DNA of 64,000 bases from Erysipelothrix tonsillarum DSM 14972 (GCF_000373785.1 NZ_KB892378.1:62001-126000); one strand, 5' to 3'. Shown: positions 16,011 through 24,778, numbered from the stretch's first letter. Notes: generated from the sequence alone by a model not told the origin. Translations and numbers: made by a program.

Positions 16011-17504
16011 TTACCGCATTTCAGTTAAGCCAGTTTCCGTTAATTCGTAAATCGTTTCGAAGACTGCCTCCAATAACATTCGATCGTGTGTAACCGCGAT
16101 AATGGCTCCCTCAAATTGATTCAAAAGCTCATATACCGCAGCAACACTCATTGGACTTAAATTACGAGTAGGCTCATCTAAAATTAAGACCTTTGGATTT
16201 TGAAGGACGAGTTTTAAGAGTGATACTTTCGCCTTTTGACCTCCAGATAATAAATGCATCGGTGTATTCATCTCTGTCTCGGTAAATTTCAAACTACCAA
16301 GGTGATTGGTAATGAGGCCCCGTTCTTCTCTTGAACCCTGCTGAACACAATTTTCAATCGGTGTGAGATCAAAACAAATGTTTTTCTCATAGGACTGGTG
16401 CATCACACCTACCTCTCCTTCCAGCGCATGAATTAATTTGTGAATCAACGTTGTTTTCCCAACTCCATTTCGACCCACAATAGCAATACGATCGGTACTA
16501 TAGACTTCCAAATGAATTCCGCGGACAAGAATTCGCTGCTCAATTTGTAATGTTTCACATTCGAATTTCAGTATTTTTTTTCGATGAACTTGGCTCTGCG
16601 TTGGAAATGTTAGTTTTATTGCAGATTCTGAATCCAATTTTTCAGGAATGACTTCGCGATTAAAGCGTCGTTCCATAGATTTTATATTATGCATTTTCTT
16701 TTTTAAAAGTCGCCCTTTGGCTGGATCTTGGCGAGTCTGTGTTCGTTGTCGATGTTCAACTTTTTGGTAGAGTTGACGCCACCGATCTTCTTGCTTTTGT
16801 TTTTCCTGTTGTTGCATCTTAACAGCATGGTTGTGTGTGTCATGGTGATGCAAATAGAGATTAGTATAAGCGTCATAGGTACCTTCGAATACGGTGACAG
16901 TGGAACGGGTTTTACGGTGTGTTTGTTCTAGATGAACAATCCGGGTAGCACACCTACGAAGGAGTACTGGATCATGGGATACAAACATAATGGGCGTTGT
17001 TTGGGAAAGCATCCAAGATTCAAGCCACTCCAATGTTTCAAGATCTAAATCGTTGCTGGGTTCATCTAAGAGATAACAATCACAAGGATGCAACATCAAA
17101 CGCATGATTTGTAAGCGAACTCGTTCACCACCACTAAAGGAATGAAGTGGTCGATCCAGGTCTTCAATCCCTAAGGTTGGCAATACCTCCTTAATGATTC
17201 GCCCTAAAGACCCGTAAAGATCCCATTGATCCGAAATGATATAGGATAACGCATCCGTTTCTAATTCATTTTGATTCAACTCTTGATTTAAAGATCCAAA
17301 AACCAAGGATGGCTTACTCATTGTTTTCGTGACCTGTAGGTTTTGAAATTCATCGCGACCTGCGAGCGCTTTGAGGGTGAGGCTTTTCCCATTCCCTTCT
17401 TCCCCAATTAATGCAATACGATCTTTTTGATTTACAGACATAGAAAAAGACGCGATCAGTTCGCGTCCTGTTTCCGTCTTAATATTAAGACTAAAATTAA
17501 ACAT
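16011..17504 (-). CDS. ABC-F ATPase, probable ribosome-protection (antibiotic resistance) type
   Basis: A 497-residue protein with two ABC domains and no membrane segments. Domain 1 has Walker A GEEGNGKS (about 34-41), signature FSGGERVRLQ and Walker B YLLDEPSNDLD. A basic, Gln-rich linker (about 225-290) reaches the ribosome in this class. Domain 2 has Walker A GRNGVGKT and signature LSGGQKAK. Its Walker B region LILDEPTRNLSPMS resembles Lsa/Vga/Msr-type resistance proteins more than housekeeping Uup or EttA. A short leader ORF able to mask its ribosome site precedes it (17510-17558), and a good promoter lies at 17584-17612. Drug spectrum cannot be read from sequence. Confidence 0.88.
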   Translation of the reverse strand: MFNFSLNIKTETGRELIASFSMSVNQKDRIALIGEEGNGKSLTLKALAGRDEFQNLQVTKTMSKPSLVFGSLNQELNQNELETDALSYIISDQWDLYGSLGRIIKEVLPTLGIEDLDRPLHSFSGGERVRLQIMRLMLHPCDCYLLDEPSNDLDLETLEWLESWMLSQTTPIMFVSHDPVLLRRCATRIVHLEQTHRKTRSTVTVFEGTYDAYTNLYLHHHDTHNHAVKMQQQEKQKQEDRWRQLYQKVEHRQRTQTRQDPAKGRLLKKKMHNIKSMERRFNREVIPEKLDSESAIKLTFPTQSQVHRKKILKFECETLQIEQRILVRGIHLEVYSTDRIAIVGRNGVGKTTLIHKLIHALEGEVGVMHQSYEKNICFDLTPIENCVQQGSREERGLITNHLGSLKFTETEMNTPMHLLSGGQKAKVSLLKLVLQNPKVLILDEPTRNLSPMSVAAVYELLNQFEGAIIAVTHDRMLLEAVFETIYELTETGLTEMR

Positions 17505-17509
17505 GACAA

Positions 17510-17550
17510 AACTTCCTCCTATTTTATGATTAATGATTTAGAAAGAAGTT
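17510..17550 (-). promoter_or_regulatory. attenuator stem masking the ABC-F ribosome binding site
   Basis: AACTTCTTTCT (17540-17550), within the leader ORF, can pair over 11 consecutive positions (three G-U) with AGGAGGAAGTT (17510-17520), which contains the ABC-F Shine-Dalgarno. The loop is 19 bases. A ribosome stalled in the leader ORF would break the stem and expose the site. Confidence 0.6.
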
Positions 17551-17558
17551 CTGTTCAT
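17538..17558 (-). CDS. leader peptide MNRTSF upstream of the ABC-F gene
   Basis: Six codons and a TAA, starting at ATG 17556-17558, with AAAGGCGGTGGGAAC as ribosome site. Its coding bases form one arm of the stem that covers the next gene's ribosome site. Leader peptides of this size precede inducible erm, msr and vga-type genes, where drug-stalled ribosomes switch on expression. The role here is inferred from layout. Confidence 0.55.
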   Translation of the reverse strand: MNRTSF

Positions 17559-17583
17559 GTTCCCACCGCCTTTTGTTAATGTT

Positions 17584-17612
17584 ACTGTACAAAATAATAT
17601 CAGCGATGTCAA
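17584..17612 (-). promoter_or_regulatory. promoter of the ABC-F leader
   Basis: TTGACA (17607-17612), 17 bases, TACAGT (17584-17589). The start near 17577 leaves room for the leader ORF and its ribosome site. Confidence 0.7.
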
Positions 17613-17621
17613 CTTTGGGAC

Positions 17622-18107
17622 TTAAAGGCCCAATATTTCACCAATTAATTCAATCAGTGTTTGTTCGTCTGTTACAACTGTACCTTGGAGTTTAATCAAT
17701 CCAACAGTGTAAAGGTTTACGTAAGAAAATTGTGATTCACCAACTTCACGCAATGCATGGATTTTTTCAAGATTTTGAGCACCTTGTTGGCGACTGTCAG
17801 TATAAAGTCCAATCATTGGAATATTGGCTTGATAGGCAACGCCGACTTCCGACGCCACACCCGCATCAATGGTTTGACCATCCAAGACTGCAATCACTAA
17901 ATCCGATTTTAATAATGCATCCGTGTCCGCTTTTGCAATCATCATTGAATTAGCGTAACTATTTTTATCATTAATCTCCATCTGTTCCTGAGGTAGATAG
18001 ATTTCAACTGAAGGATAAGCAGCACGAATTTGTGCCACAACCTCCGCATTATAACGAAACTCCATATGTGTAAAAAGTGGACTTGCAAAATAAATTTTCT
18101 TCATCAT
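17622..18107 (-). CDS. nucleoside 2-deoxyribosyltransferase
   Basis: A 161-residue enzyme that exchanges the base of 2'-deoxyribonucleosides for nucleotide salvage. The family pattern is visible. KIYFASPLF is at the N-terminus, then AKADTDALLKSDLVIAVLDGQTIDAGVASEVGVAY, which carries the substrate Asp, the nucleophile-type Glu (in SEVG) and the DxGxxxE spacing. YTDSRQQ follows. It starts after AAAGGGGGTA, nine bases beyond the Na/Pi cotransporter stop, so it is probably co-transcribed. Two adjacent ATG codons are possible starts. Confidence 0.9.
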   Translation of the reverse strand: MMKKIYFASPLFTHMEFRYNAEVVAQIRAAYPSVEIYLPQEQMEINDKNSYANSMMIAKADTDALLKSDLVIAVLDGQTIDAGVASEVGVAYQANIPMIGLYTDSRQQGAQNLEKIHALREVGESQFSYVNLYTVGLIKLQGTVVTDEQTLIELIGEILGL

Positions 18108-18115
18108 TACCCCCT

Positions 18116-19804
18116 TTAGTGTTCGTCAGAAGTGTGCAATTTTACTGCTGAAAACATATTACGAGCAATATTGACCCCATGATCTCCAATGCGTTCCAAG
18201 ATTCCTAAAATATCAATATAGATCGAACTTGTAACTTTAGCGTCACAGATTCCTTCTGCCATACGTTGGAAATGCTTTTCACGATATTTTTCTTCGATTA
18301 GATCCATATACTCTTCGTCACGACAAAGTGAATCAAAGCCTGATAAATCTTCACGTTCAAAAATCTTTGTAGAACGTCGCAGCATATCCATTAAAAGTTG
18401 GTACATTGTATCCAAGTCACGGAGTGCATCTTCTGAAAACGATTCACGATTCTCAAAACTCATTTTATAAAATTCAACAAGATTTGTCGAGAGATCACTC
18501 ATACGCTCATAGTTTTTAATAATTTCTAAGTTTTTAGTATATTCTTCGGTTATATGTCCAGATACATCCGTTTGTTTTGCTATCTCAAGTAAATATTTTG
18601 TTAAGTCTGTATCAAGACCGTTAACCATTTCCTCAAGTTGCATGACAACGTCATAATCTTCCATATCGCGTGAATGCAAGAACTGGTTTGAGGTTTCTAC
18701 AGATTCAAGCACTAAGTCAGCCATTTTAACGGTTGTGTTACGTGCTAACTGCAAAGCACCTTCCGGGAAGGTTTCAATTAAGCCATAATCCAAAGGCTTA
18801 ATTTTTTCACGTTCTTTAATTTTATCTTCTCCAGGAATTAAGAATTCCATGAGTCGAATAAACGCCGGTACGAACGGTATAATCACGATCGCAAATATCA
18901 GGTTAAAAAAGAAGTGATTAAGTCCAACCGCAAAAGCAGGCGAACCACCAATCAAATCATTAACACGAATGATAAAGGCCGAGTAGGGTTCAATAAGAAT
19001 CATTACAATCATCGCACCCATAAAGTTAAAGATAACATGGAACCAACCTGCTCGACGTGTAGAAACTGATCCACCTATCGAGGCAAGTACCGCTGTAAGG
19101 GTCGTTCCGATATTTGAACCGAACACGAACGCCGATGCAGCTACCATCGACATGCCCCCATTGGCATAGATCTTTTGAACCAATGCAATAACGGCCATTG
19201 AAGAATTAATCACCGCCGTCGCCACAGTCCCAGCCATCAATGCAAGCCATGGATTTTGTGACATCTTAAGCATAAATGCTTCAAAGAATGGGTATTCTTG
19301 AATAAGAATTAATTTATCACTCATGAGTTTTAACCCCACAAATGTAATTCCAAACCCAAATAAAATTTGCCCAATATTTTTATACTTTTTACGTTTCGAA
19401 AAAGCCATGATCATAGCACCGACAAATAAAAAGTAAAATCCTAATTCATCAACATTCAATCCAATCATAAGCGCTGTAACGGTTGTTCCGACATTCGCAC
19501 CGATTGAAATACCAATTGCTTGATCCAAGCGCATTAAACCAGCTCGAACCAAACTAATCGAAATAACCGTTGCGGCAGTACTCGATTGCATGATTGCCGT
19601 AATGGCAATCCCAACTAAAATGGCCATAACGGTATTGCTTGTGTATTTTTCAATATAATCTCGTATTTTAGGTCCTGCAGCTTCTTTTAATCCTTCGCCA
19701 AGAAATTTAATTCCAAGAATAAAAAGGCCGAATCCACCTAGAATGACATTAATACCCAAATCCGAAAACGATGGATTTTGAGTTGCCAAGAATAAACTAT
19801 TCAT
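18116..19804 (-). CDS. Na+/phosphate cotransporter with PhoU-like domain (copy 1)
   Basis: A 562-residue type II Na/Pi cotransporter (NptA, PF02690). It has paired inverted repeats with QSSTAATVISISLVRAGL near 70 and GSNIGTTLTAVLAS near 220, about eight membrane segments, and from about residue 340 a helical PhoU-like C-terminal domain with the EGICDAKV and ILERIGDHGVNIAR helices. The ATG at 19802-19804 follows GGAGGAAAGA. It is a close paralogue of the next gene upstream. Confidence 0.92.
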   Translation of the reverse strand: MNSLFLATQNPSFSDLGINVILGGFGLFILGIKFLGEGLKEAAGPKIRDYIEKYTSNTVMAILVGIAITAIMQSSTAATVISISLVRAGLMRLDQAIGISIGANVGTTVTALMIGLNVDELGFYFLFVGAMIMAFSKRKKYKNIGQILFGFGITFVGLKLMSDKLILIQEYPFFEAFMLKMSQNPWLALMAGTVATAVINSSMAVIALVQKIYANGGMSMVAASAFVFGSNIGTTLTAVLASIGGSVSTRRAGWFHVIFNFMGAMIVMILIEPYSAFIIRVNDLIGGSPAFAVGLNHFFFNLIFAIVIIPFVPAFIRLMEFLIPGEDKIKEREKIKPLDYGLIETFPEGALQLARNTTVKMADLVLESVETSNQFLHSRDMEDYDVVMQLEEMVNGLDTDLTKYLLEIAKQTDVSGHITEEYTKNLEIIKNYERMSDLSTNLVEFYKMSFENRESFSEDALRDLDTMYQLLMDMLRRSTKIFEREDLSGFDSLCRDEEYMDLIEEKYREKHFQRMAEGICDAKVTSSIYIDILGILERIGDHGVNIARNMFSAVKLHTSDEH

Positions 19805-19884
19805 TCTTTCCTCCATAAAAAATTTAGACCATTAACATAATATCACAATATCTATCAAGCATGGTAAATATTTTTTATTAAAAG

Positions 19885-19916
19885 AAAAAGACTGAACACC
19901 TACGTTTCAGTCTTTA
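19885..19916 (-). terminator. terminator between the two Na/Pi cotransporter genes
   Basis: AAAGACTGAA pairs with TTCAGTCTTT around an 8-base loop, and TTTTTCTTTT follows on the minus strand. Confidence 0.75.
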
Positions 19917-19919
19917 AAG

Positions 19920-21623
19920 TTAATTATTTGCTTTTAATGAAATTTCTTCATGCATCTCGTGCACACCCACTGCAGAATTCACATAACGCGCTACATTAAC
20001 GCCATGATCACCAATACGTTCGAGTATTCCAAGAACATCAATAAAGATTGAACTCGCAACTTTTTCATCACAAATACCTTCAGCCATGCGTTGGAAGTGT
20101 TTCTCGCGGTATTTGTCTTCAATAAGGTCTAAATACTCTTCATCACGAATCAACGCCTCAAATCGCGATAAATCCTCGGTATCAAAGATTTTTAACGAAC
20201 GTTTCATCATATCCATCAATAATTTATACATTGTATCCAAATCATGCAGCGCATCGCTCGAAAAATCTTCGCGATTTTCAAATACCATACGATAAAACTC
20301 CACAAGATTTGTCGAAAGGTCACTCATACGTTCGTAATTCTTAATGACTTCAAGATACTTCGTGTAGGTATCCGCAATATGCGAGTCCGAATTACTGTGT
20401 TTCATGATTTCAAGTAAATACTCAGTCAGTTCCGTATCAAGTTGATTAACCATTCCTTCAAGTTGCATCACCACTTCATAATCCTCGTCATCCTTAGAGT
20501 GCAAATATGCATGGGACGCATCAACCGCTTCAAGAACCAAATCACCCATTTTTGTTGTGCGTGCTTTCGCAAGTTGAAGTGCACCTTCTGGATATGTATG
20601 AATAATATCACGATCCAAAGGTTTTAATTTTTCGCGACTGCGAATTTTATCTTCGCCCGGAATTAAAATCTTGAGAAGACGAATGAATGCAGGTACAAAC
20701 GGAATAACAAGAATAGCAAAGAAGAGATTAAAGACAAAGTGCGCAATCCCAACAGCCATTGCATCCGTTCCGCCCATCATACCATTTAACTTTAGAATAA
20801 ATTGTGAATAAGGCGTTACAAAGAGCATCATCGTTACAGCACCAATAACATTAAACATGGTATGGAAAAGTCCAGCACGACGCGTCGCGATGGATCCACC
20901 CATTGACGCAAAGAGTGCGGTTACCGTGGTACCAATATTTGATCCGAAAACAAAAGCTGTGGCGGCCACAATTGACATGCCGCCGTTTCCATAGATTTTT
21001 TGAACGACCGCTATGGTAGCTGAGGATGAATTAATAATACCCGTTAACACCGTACCACCTAACATCGCAAGCCAAGGATGATCCGACAATTGAACCATCA
21101 AAGCCTCAAAGAATGGCATTTGCTGAATCAACATGAGTTTCTCACTCATAATTTGCAACCCTACAAAAGTCAATCCGAACGCAAGTACGACTTGACCGTA
21201 ATTTTTTATATCACGACGTGATGAGAATAGTACCATCATCGCCCCTACAAATAAGAAAAAGTAACCCATCTCATCAATGTTGAGACCGACAATAATCGCC
21301 GTTACCGTAGTACCAATATTCGCTCCCAAGGAAATCCCAATAGCTTGATCTAAACGCATTAAACCAGCACGAACAAGCGAGATTGAAATCACCGTTGCAG
21401 CAGAACTTGATTGCATAATTCCCGTAATCAAGGCCCCAACTAAAATTGCAGAAAAAAGATTGCTCGTATATTTATCAATATAATCCCGCATACGATTTCC
21501 CGCTACTTTTTTAAAGCCATCTCCTAATAGATTAATTCCTAACATAAATAAACCGAATCCACCTAAGATTACGTGGATTCCTAAATCCATAATAGACTGT
21601 GATTGTGCAGCCAATAATTGCAT
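19920..21623 (-). CDS. Na+/phosphate cotransporter with PhoU-like domain (copy 2)
   Basis: 567 residues with the same plan as its downstream neighbour: QSSSAATVISISLVRAGL, GSNIGTTVTALFAS, then a PhoU-like tail ending with ILERIGDHGVNVAR. Long identical stretches show tandem duplication, with changes spread throughout. Copy 1 has SSMAVIAL where this copy has SSSATIAV in the second QSS-type repeat. The ATG at 21621-21623 has GGAGG eight bases upstream. A terminator follows, so the copies can be regulated separately. Confidence 0.92.
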   Translation of the reverse strand: MQLLAAQSQSIMDLGIHVILGGFGLFMLGINLLGDGFKKVAGNRMRDYIDKYTSNLFSAILVGALITGIMQSSSAATVISISLVRAGLMRLDQAIGISLGANIGTTVTAIIVGLNIDEMGYFFLFVGAMMVLFSSRRDIKNYGQVVLAFGLTFVGLQIMSEKLMLIQQMPFFEALMVQLSDHPWLAMLGGTVLTGIINSSSATIAVVQKIYGNGGMSIVAATAFVFGSNIGTTVTALFASMGGSIATRRAGLFHTMFNVIGAVTMMLFVTPYSQFILKLNGMMGGTDAMAVGIAHFVFNLFFAILVIPFVPAFIRLLKILIPGEDKIRSREKLKPLDRDIIHTYPEGALQLAKARTTKMGDLVLEAVDASHAYLHSKDDEDYEVVMQLEGMVNQLDTELTEYLLEIMKHSNSDSHIADTYTKYLEVIKNYERMSDLSTNLVEFYRMVFENREDFSSDALHDLDTMYKLLMDMMKRSLKIFDTEDLSRFEALIRDEEYLDLIEDKYREKHFQRMAEGICDEKVASSIFIDVLGILERIGDHGVNVARYVNSAVGVHEMHEEISLKANN

Positions 21624-21728
21624 AGTATGCCTCCATTTATAAAATTCGACCATCCTCATAATACCACGTGAAAAAACGGTGAATATGAAATAAAATTAAC
21701 ATTTCTCCTGCTCTGACGCCAATCATAC

Positions 21729-21753
21729 AAAAACCATCCTAAAAAGAATGGTT
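21729..21753 (-). terminator. terminator of the GNAT gene
   Basis: AACCAT and ATGGTT arms with a T run after them on the minus strand, overlapping the stop codon. Confidence 0.65.
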
Positions 21754-22186
21754 AAGCAAGTCTCATATGTAAAATAGGGAGGGGACGACCTGCCCCATCA
21801 TATTCTGATCGATCGAACACCTCAAAGCCCAAATGTTCGTAAAATCCTCGAGCTTGGTAGTTTTGTTCATTCACATCAACGCGATCAGCGTTTAATGTCT
21901 TTATGGCATATTGAATGAGGCTCGCACCAATCCCTTGACCACGTGCGACGCCATCAAGGAAAAGCATCTCAATTTTTTGATCTAATACACCCATAAATCC
22001 AGAAACGGTATTATGTTCTTCGTAAACGACTACCGCATCCATTGAAGCAAAAGCAGTATGCACTTCCGGACGCATAGCATCAATCATTTCTTCTGTGACA
22101 AAATCATGGGTATCGCGTACCGACTGTTCCCATACATCCACAAGTCTCATTACATCATAATTATGTACATCAATTGTTTTAATCAT
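21752..22186 (-). CDS. GNAT-family N-acetyltransferase
   Basis: 144 residues. The acetyl-CoA loop is RGQGIGASLIQYA (motif A, near 83-95), preceded by a beta strand with MLFLDGVA, and the C-terminus has NYQARGFYEHLGFEVFDRSEYD, the usual motif B. The layout resembles YiaC/YjaB-type acetyltransferases, but the substrate is unknown. The ATG at 22184-22186 follows GAGGTGGAACT. It stands alone between its own terminator and the tRNA genes. Confidence 0.88.
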   Translation of the reverse strand: MIKTIDVHNYDVMRLVDVWEQSVRDTHDFVTEEMIDAMRPEVHTAFASMDAVVVYEEHNTVSGFMGVLDQKIEMLFLDGVARGQGIGASLIQYAIKTLNADRVDVNEQNYQARGFYEHLGFEVFDRSEYDGAGRPLPILHMRLA

Positions 22187-22282
22187 AGTTCCACCTCTAT
22201 CTTTCATTATAACGGTTAATTTTAAAAATAACGGACATTTCACGGACTGTTCAATGTATTCCTAATAAAAGTTCCCATTAAA

Positions 22283-22309
22283 GAAAAAAAACATGACCGA
22301 AGTCATGTG
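22283..22309 (-). terminator. terminator of tRNA unit Ile-Ala (A)
   Basis: ACATGAC-TTCG-GTCATGT followed by T8 on the minus strand. Confidence 0.8.
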
Positions 22310-22321
22310 TTAATTTATATA

Positions 22322-22397
22322 TGGTGGAGCTTAACGGGATCGAACCGTTGACCTCCTGCGTGCAAGGCAGGCGCTCTCCCAGCTGAGCTAAAACCCC
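22322..22397 (-). tRNA. tRNA-Ala (TGC), copy 1
   Basis: 76 bases with CCA. Acceptor GGGGTTT, anticodon stem CCTGC/GCAGG with loop CTTGCAC (anticodon TGC), T arm GTTCGATCC. It follows tRNA-Ile by 22 bases on the minus strand. Confidence 0.96.
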
Positions 22398-22419
22398 AAA
22401 TCATATTGTCAAGTTAAAA

Positions 22420-22496
<77 letters not shown>

Positions 22497-22516
22497 ATTT
22501 CCTTGACTGCCTTAAT

Positions 22517-22545
22517 AATATACCACCCAAAACATAGTGTGTCAA
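22517..22545 (-). promoter_or_regulatory. promoter of tRNA unit A
   Basis: TTGACA (22540-22545), 17 bases, TATATT (22517-22522), then a conserved AAGGCAG before the tRNA. Confidence 0.85.
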
Positions 22546-22737
22546 TAAGATTTTCAAACAATTATCACTTTTTGTAAGTGCGTTCTTTTACATCACCAAA
22601 ATCAACTTAAACTGGCTTTTGGGTAAACATAAAGGGCAAGCAAGTTATGTCGGATGTGCTTATTTCTATTTCAGAACAAATACCCACGATTGAGCGAACT
22701 CTTGAACTTTGCCTTAACTGTTTCATTCTGCATTCAA
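22546..22737. other. spacer between tRNA units
   Basis: About 190 bases with no gene I can support. A 31-codon plus-strand frame here lacks a ribosome site. Confidence 0.4.
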
Positions 22738-22783
22738 AATAAAAAAAACGCCAGTAATAAGTAATCAATACTCGTTACAGACG
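22738..22783 (-). terminator. terminator of tRNA unit Ile-Ala (B)
   Basis: A long imperfect stem closed by AACG/CGTT, followed by T8 on the minus strand. Confidence 0.6.
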
Positions 22784-22800
22784 TTTGTTTATAAGTAAAT

Positions 22801-22876
22801 TGGTGGAGCTTAACGGGATCGAACCGTTGACCTCCTGCGTGCAAGGCAGGCGCTCTCCCAGCTGAGCTAAAACCCC
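22801..22876 (-). tRNA. tRNA-Ala (TGC), copy 2
   Basis: Sequence identical to copy 1 through the 76-base gene, including CCA. It lies 18 bases after tRNA-Ile copy 2. Confidence 0.96.
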
Positions 22877-22894
22877 AAAATTTATTTAAAGAAA

Positions 22895-22971
<77 letters not shown>

Positions 22972-22990
22972 ATTTCTTAACTGCCTTATT

Positions 22991-23019
22991 AATATACCAT
23001 TCCCACCTAGTCGTGTCAA
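22991..23019 (-). promoter_or_regulatory. promoter of tRNA unit B
   Basis: TTGACA (23014-23019), 17 bases, TATATT (22991-22996), with the AAGGCAG discriminator region shared with unit A. Confidence 0.85.
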
Positions 23020-23097
23020 CAAGTTTTTCGATAAAACTCACAAATAAAAAAGAAACTCAAGAAACGTGATTTTTAGGTTGCACTCACCGATAAATAT

Positions 23098-23129
23098 AAA
23101 AAAAAGTGCGTCAGTTAACGCACTTTTTA
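23098..23129 (-). terminator. dps terminator
   Basis: AAAAGTGCG pairs with CGCACTTTT, with T8 downstream on the minus strand. Confidence 0.8.
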
Positions 23130-23138
23130 AACTGAAAT

Positions 23139-23579
23139 TTAGTCACGGATATAAGCATTAAACATCCATAAGTTTTTCCCAAGATCCTGAGATACCGCCG
23201 TGAAATAATCAGCAGTTCCTGGATCATTTGCAGCTTCCGCAAGTTCAACAAGTCGTAATGCCGAACGATTCATATGCTCGAAGTCCACAATTAAGTGTTC
23301 AAAACCTTCTTTAGCTGTTTTCCACGCTTGATCTAATTCTTTAATTGATGTCATTTTAAGAACTGTTTCAAGATTTCCAACAGGTTTTGCCCCTATTGTA
23401 AGCAAACGTTCCGCTACCTCATCGATGCGTTCTTCTGCTTCTTCATAATACGTATCCATTTGTTCATGAACGGGGAAAAATCCTTCACCTTTAAGGAACC
23501 AATGGATATTATGAATTTTCATCCCTAAAACAATTTGATCTGCTAAAAACAAATTCATTTCTTCATATAAATTATTCAT
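23139..23579 (-). CDS. dps: Dps/ferritin-like iron-storage protein
   Basis: A 146-residue four-helix protein that forms a 12-subunit shell, oxidises Fe2+ with H2O2 and protects DNA. The inter-subunit ferroxidase ligands are in NIHWFLKGEGF (His26) and VHEQMDTYYEEAEERIDEVAERL (His38, Asp42, then Asp53/Glu54 and Glu57). Length is slightly short, with no basic N-terminal DNA-binding tail. It starts after AGGAGGAATGTAGT. CTATA/TATAG arms around the -10 (about 23592-23608) could be a peroxide-regulator site, but they match the PerR consensus poorly. Confidence 0.92.
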   Translation of the reverse strand: MNNLYEEMNLFLADQIVLGMKIHNIHWFLKGEGFFPVHEQMDTYYEEAEERIDEVAERLLTIGAKPVGNLETVLKMTSIKELDQAWKTAKEGFEHLIVDFEHMNRSALRLVELAEAANDPGTADYFTAVSQDLGKNLWMFNAYIRD

Positions 23580-23609
23580 ACTACATTCCTCCTATATAAA
23601 TAGTATAGC

Positions 23610-23921
23610 GCTTAGTTAAGGATATGTAGAATGAAATGCCCATGTTTAAAAACGCGAGTCTTTAATCCATGCTTTAAGACACATTGTTAGCCCGAAAGAG
23701 ACAATACAGATATATTTAACCCTACTACGCTTGGCGAAGTCATATGACCCTTAAAACGAGTGTGTGCGCACATACAAGGCAATAAACATTTCATTTTGTA
23801 CCGAACAATTATATAGATGAAGCTTTATGATTAATCTGCACTTAAATCCATTATATCAAGCACAACTAAAGTTTGGATATCCAAGCAACAAAGACATTAC
23901 GCTAACACACCACAAATATAT
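23610..23921. other. gene-free stretch upstream of dps
   Basis: About 310 bases. I see no open frame with a ribosome site, no RNA gene and no clear repeat. Only the dps promoter region (TATACT about 23598-23603) is recognisable at its edge. Confidence 0.5.
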
Positions 23922-23946
23922 TAAAAAAACGACACAAAGTGTCGTT
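23922..23946 (-). terminator. terminator of the solo tRNA-Ala
   Basis: AACGACAC-TTT-GTGTCGTT followed by T7 on the minus strand. Confidence 0.8.
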
Positions 23947-23960
23947 AATGAATTGAAATT

Positions 23961-24036
23961 TGGTGGAGCTTAACGGGATCGAACCGTTGACCTCCTGCGT
24001 GCAAGGCAGGCGCTCTCCCAGCTGAGCTAAAACCCC
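23961..24036 (-). tRNA. tRNA-Ala (TGC), copy 3, without an Ile partner
   Basis: Identical to the other Ala copies. No tRNA-Ile precedes it. A TTGTTT/17/TATTAT promoter lies about 20-50 bases upstream. Confidence 0.96.
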
Positions 24037-24079
24037 ATGTATTTCATGTATTTATAATATCATAACTTAATCGTAAAAA

Positions 24080-24382
24080 CAATACTTTATAAACAAGATA
24101 TTAGATAAAATAACTGATTTTATTTCTTCGTTGGAACGACCTCTGAACGACCCTTAATCATCTTGTATTTTAACACAGCACTTTTCGAAACTACTTCACC
24201 CCAAAAGAATGCTCAATTTTAGATTATGATTCGCGCCAAATCCATATTGTGATATTTACTGCTCAGCTTCGTTTACCTGCTTGTAGTTATATTCTAGTGT
24301 TTTCATAAGCCATCATCCTATCGATAGAATATTCAGTTAATAATTATGTGTTCTAATAACTATTATCATCTGATAATTTATA
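24080..24382. other. gene-free stretch between tRNA units
   Basis: About 300 AT-rich bases with no supportable gene. It may be the remains of the missing tRNA-Ile of this unit, but I find no recognisable fragment. Confidence 0.4.
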
Positions 24383-24407
24383 CAAAAAAAACCATCCGAA
24401 GATGGTT
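24383..24407 (-). terminator. terminator of tRNA unit Ile-Ala (D)
   Basis: AACCATC-TTCG-GATGGTT followed by T8 on the minus strand. Confidence 0.8.
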
Positions 24408-24420
24408 GTGAATTTAAAAT

Positions 24421-24496
24421 TGGTGGAGCTTAACGGGATCGAACCGTTGACCTCCTGCGTGCAAGGCAGGCGCTCTCCCAGCTGAGCTAAAACCCC
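24421..24496 (-). tRNA. tRNA-Ala (TGC), copy 4
   Basis: Identical to the other Ala copies. It lies 16 bases after tRNA-Ile copy 3. Confidence 0.96.
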
Positions 24497-24512
24497 AAAA
24501 TTTTTAAAGAAA

Positions 24513-24589
<77 letters not shown>

Positions 24590-24608
24590 ATTTCTTAACT
24601 GCCATAAC

Positions 24609-24637
24609 AATATAACATCTAAAAATAAGGGTGTCAA
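24609..24637 (-). promoter_or_regulatory. promoter of tRNA unit D
   Basis: TTGACA (24632-24637), 17 bases, TATATT (24609-24614), then ATGGCAG. Confidence 0.85.
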
Positions 24638-24726
24638 TTGATATCTTGAAATTTGTCATATTTCCTTTCAAAAGTGCTTGTAAGGTGATTTTTAATGTTC
24701 TTTTCCCCCTTAACTAATGGGGGCTC

Positions 24727-24758
24727 CATAAAAAAAACTCCCGCATAAGCGAGAGCTT
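24727..24758 (-). terminator. terminator of the rplM-rpsI transcript
   Basis: CTCTCGC and GCGGGAG arms around TTAT, followed by a T run on the minus strand. Confidence 0.8.
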
Positions 24759-24778
24759 TCCAAACATAAATCGAATGA

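Noticed and set aside
22640-22740. 31-codon plus-strand frame MSDVLISISEQIP between tRNA units
   Set aside because: No ribosome site and no promoter; likely chance.
23592-23608. CTATA/TATAG arms before dps as a PerR box
   Set aside because: Only five bases per arm agree and the centre does not match the known 7-1-7 PerR pattern.
24705-24723. CCCCC/GGGGG hairpin next to the rpsI terminator
   Set aside because: No T run on either strand. The real terminator is at 24727-24758.
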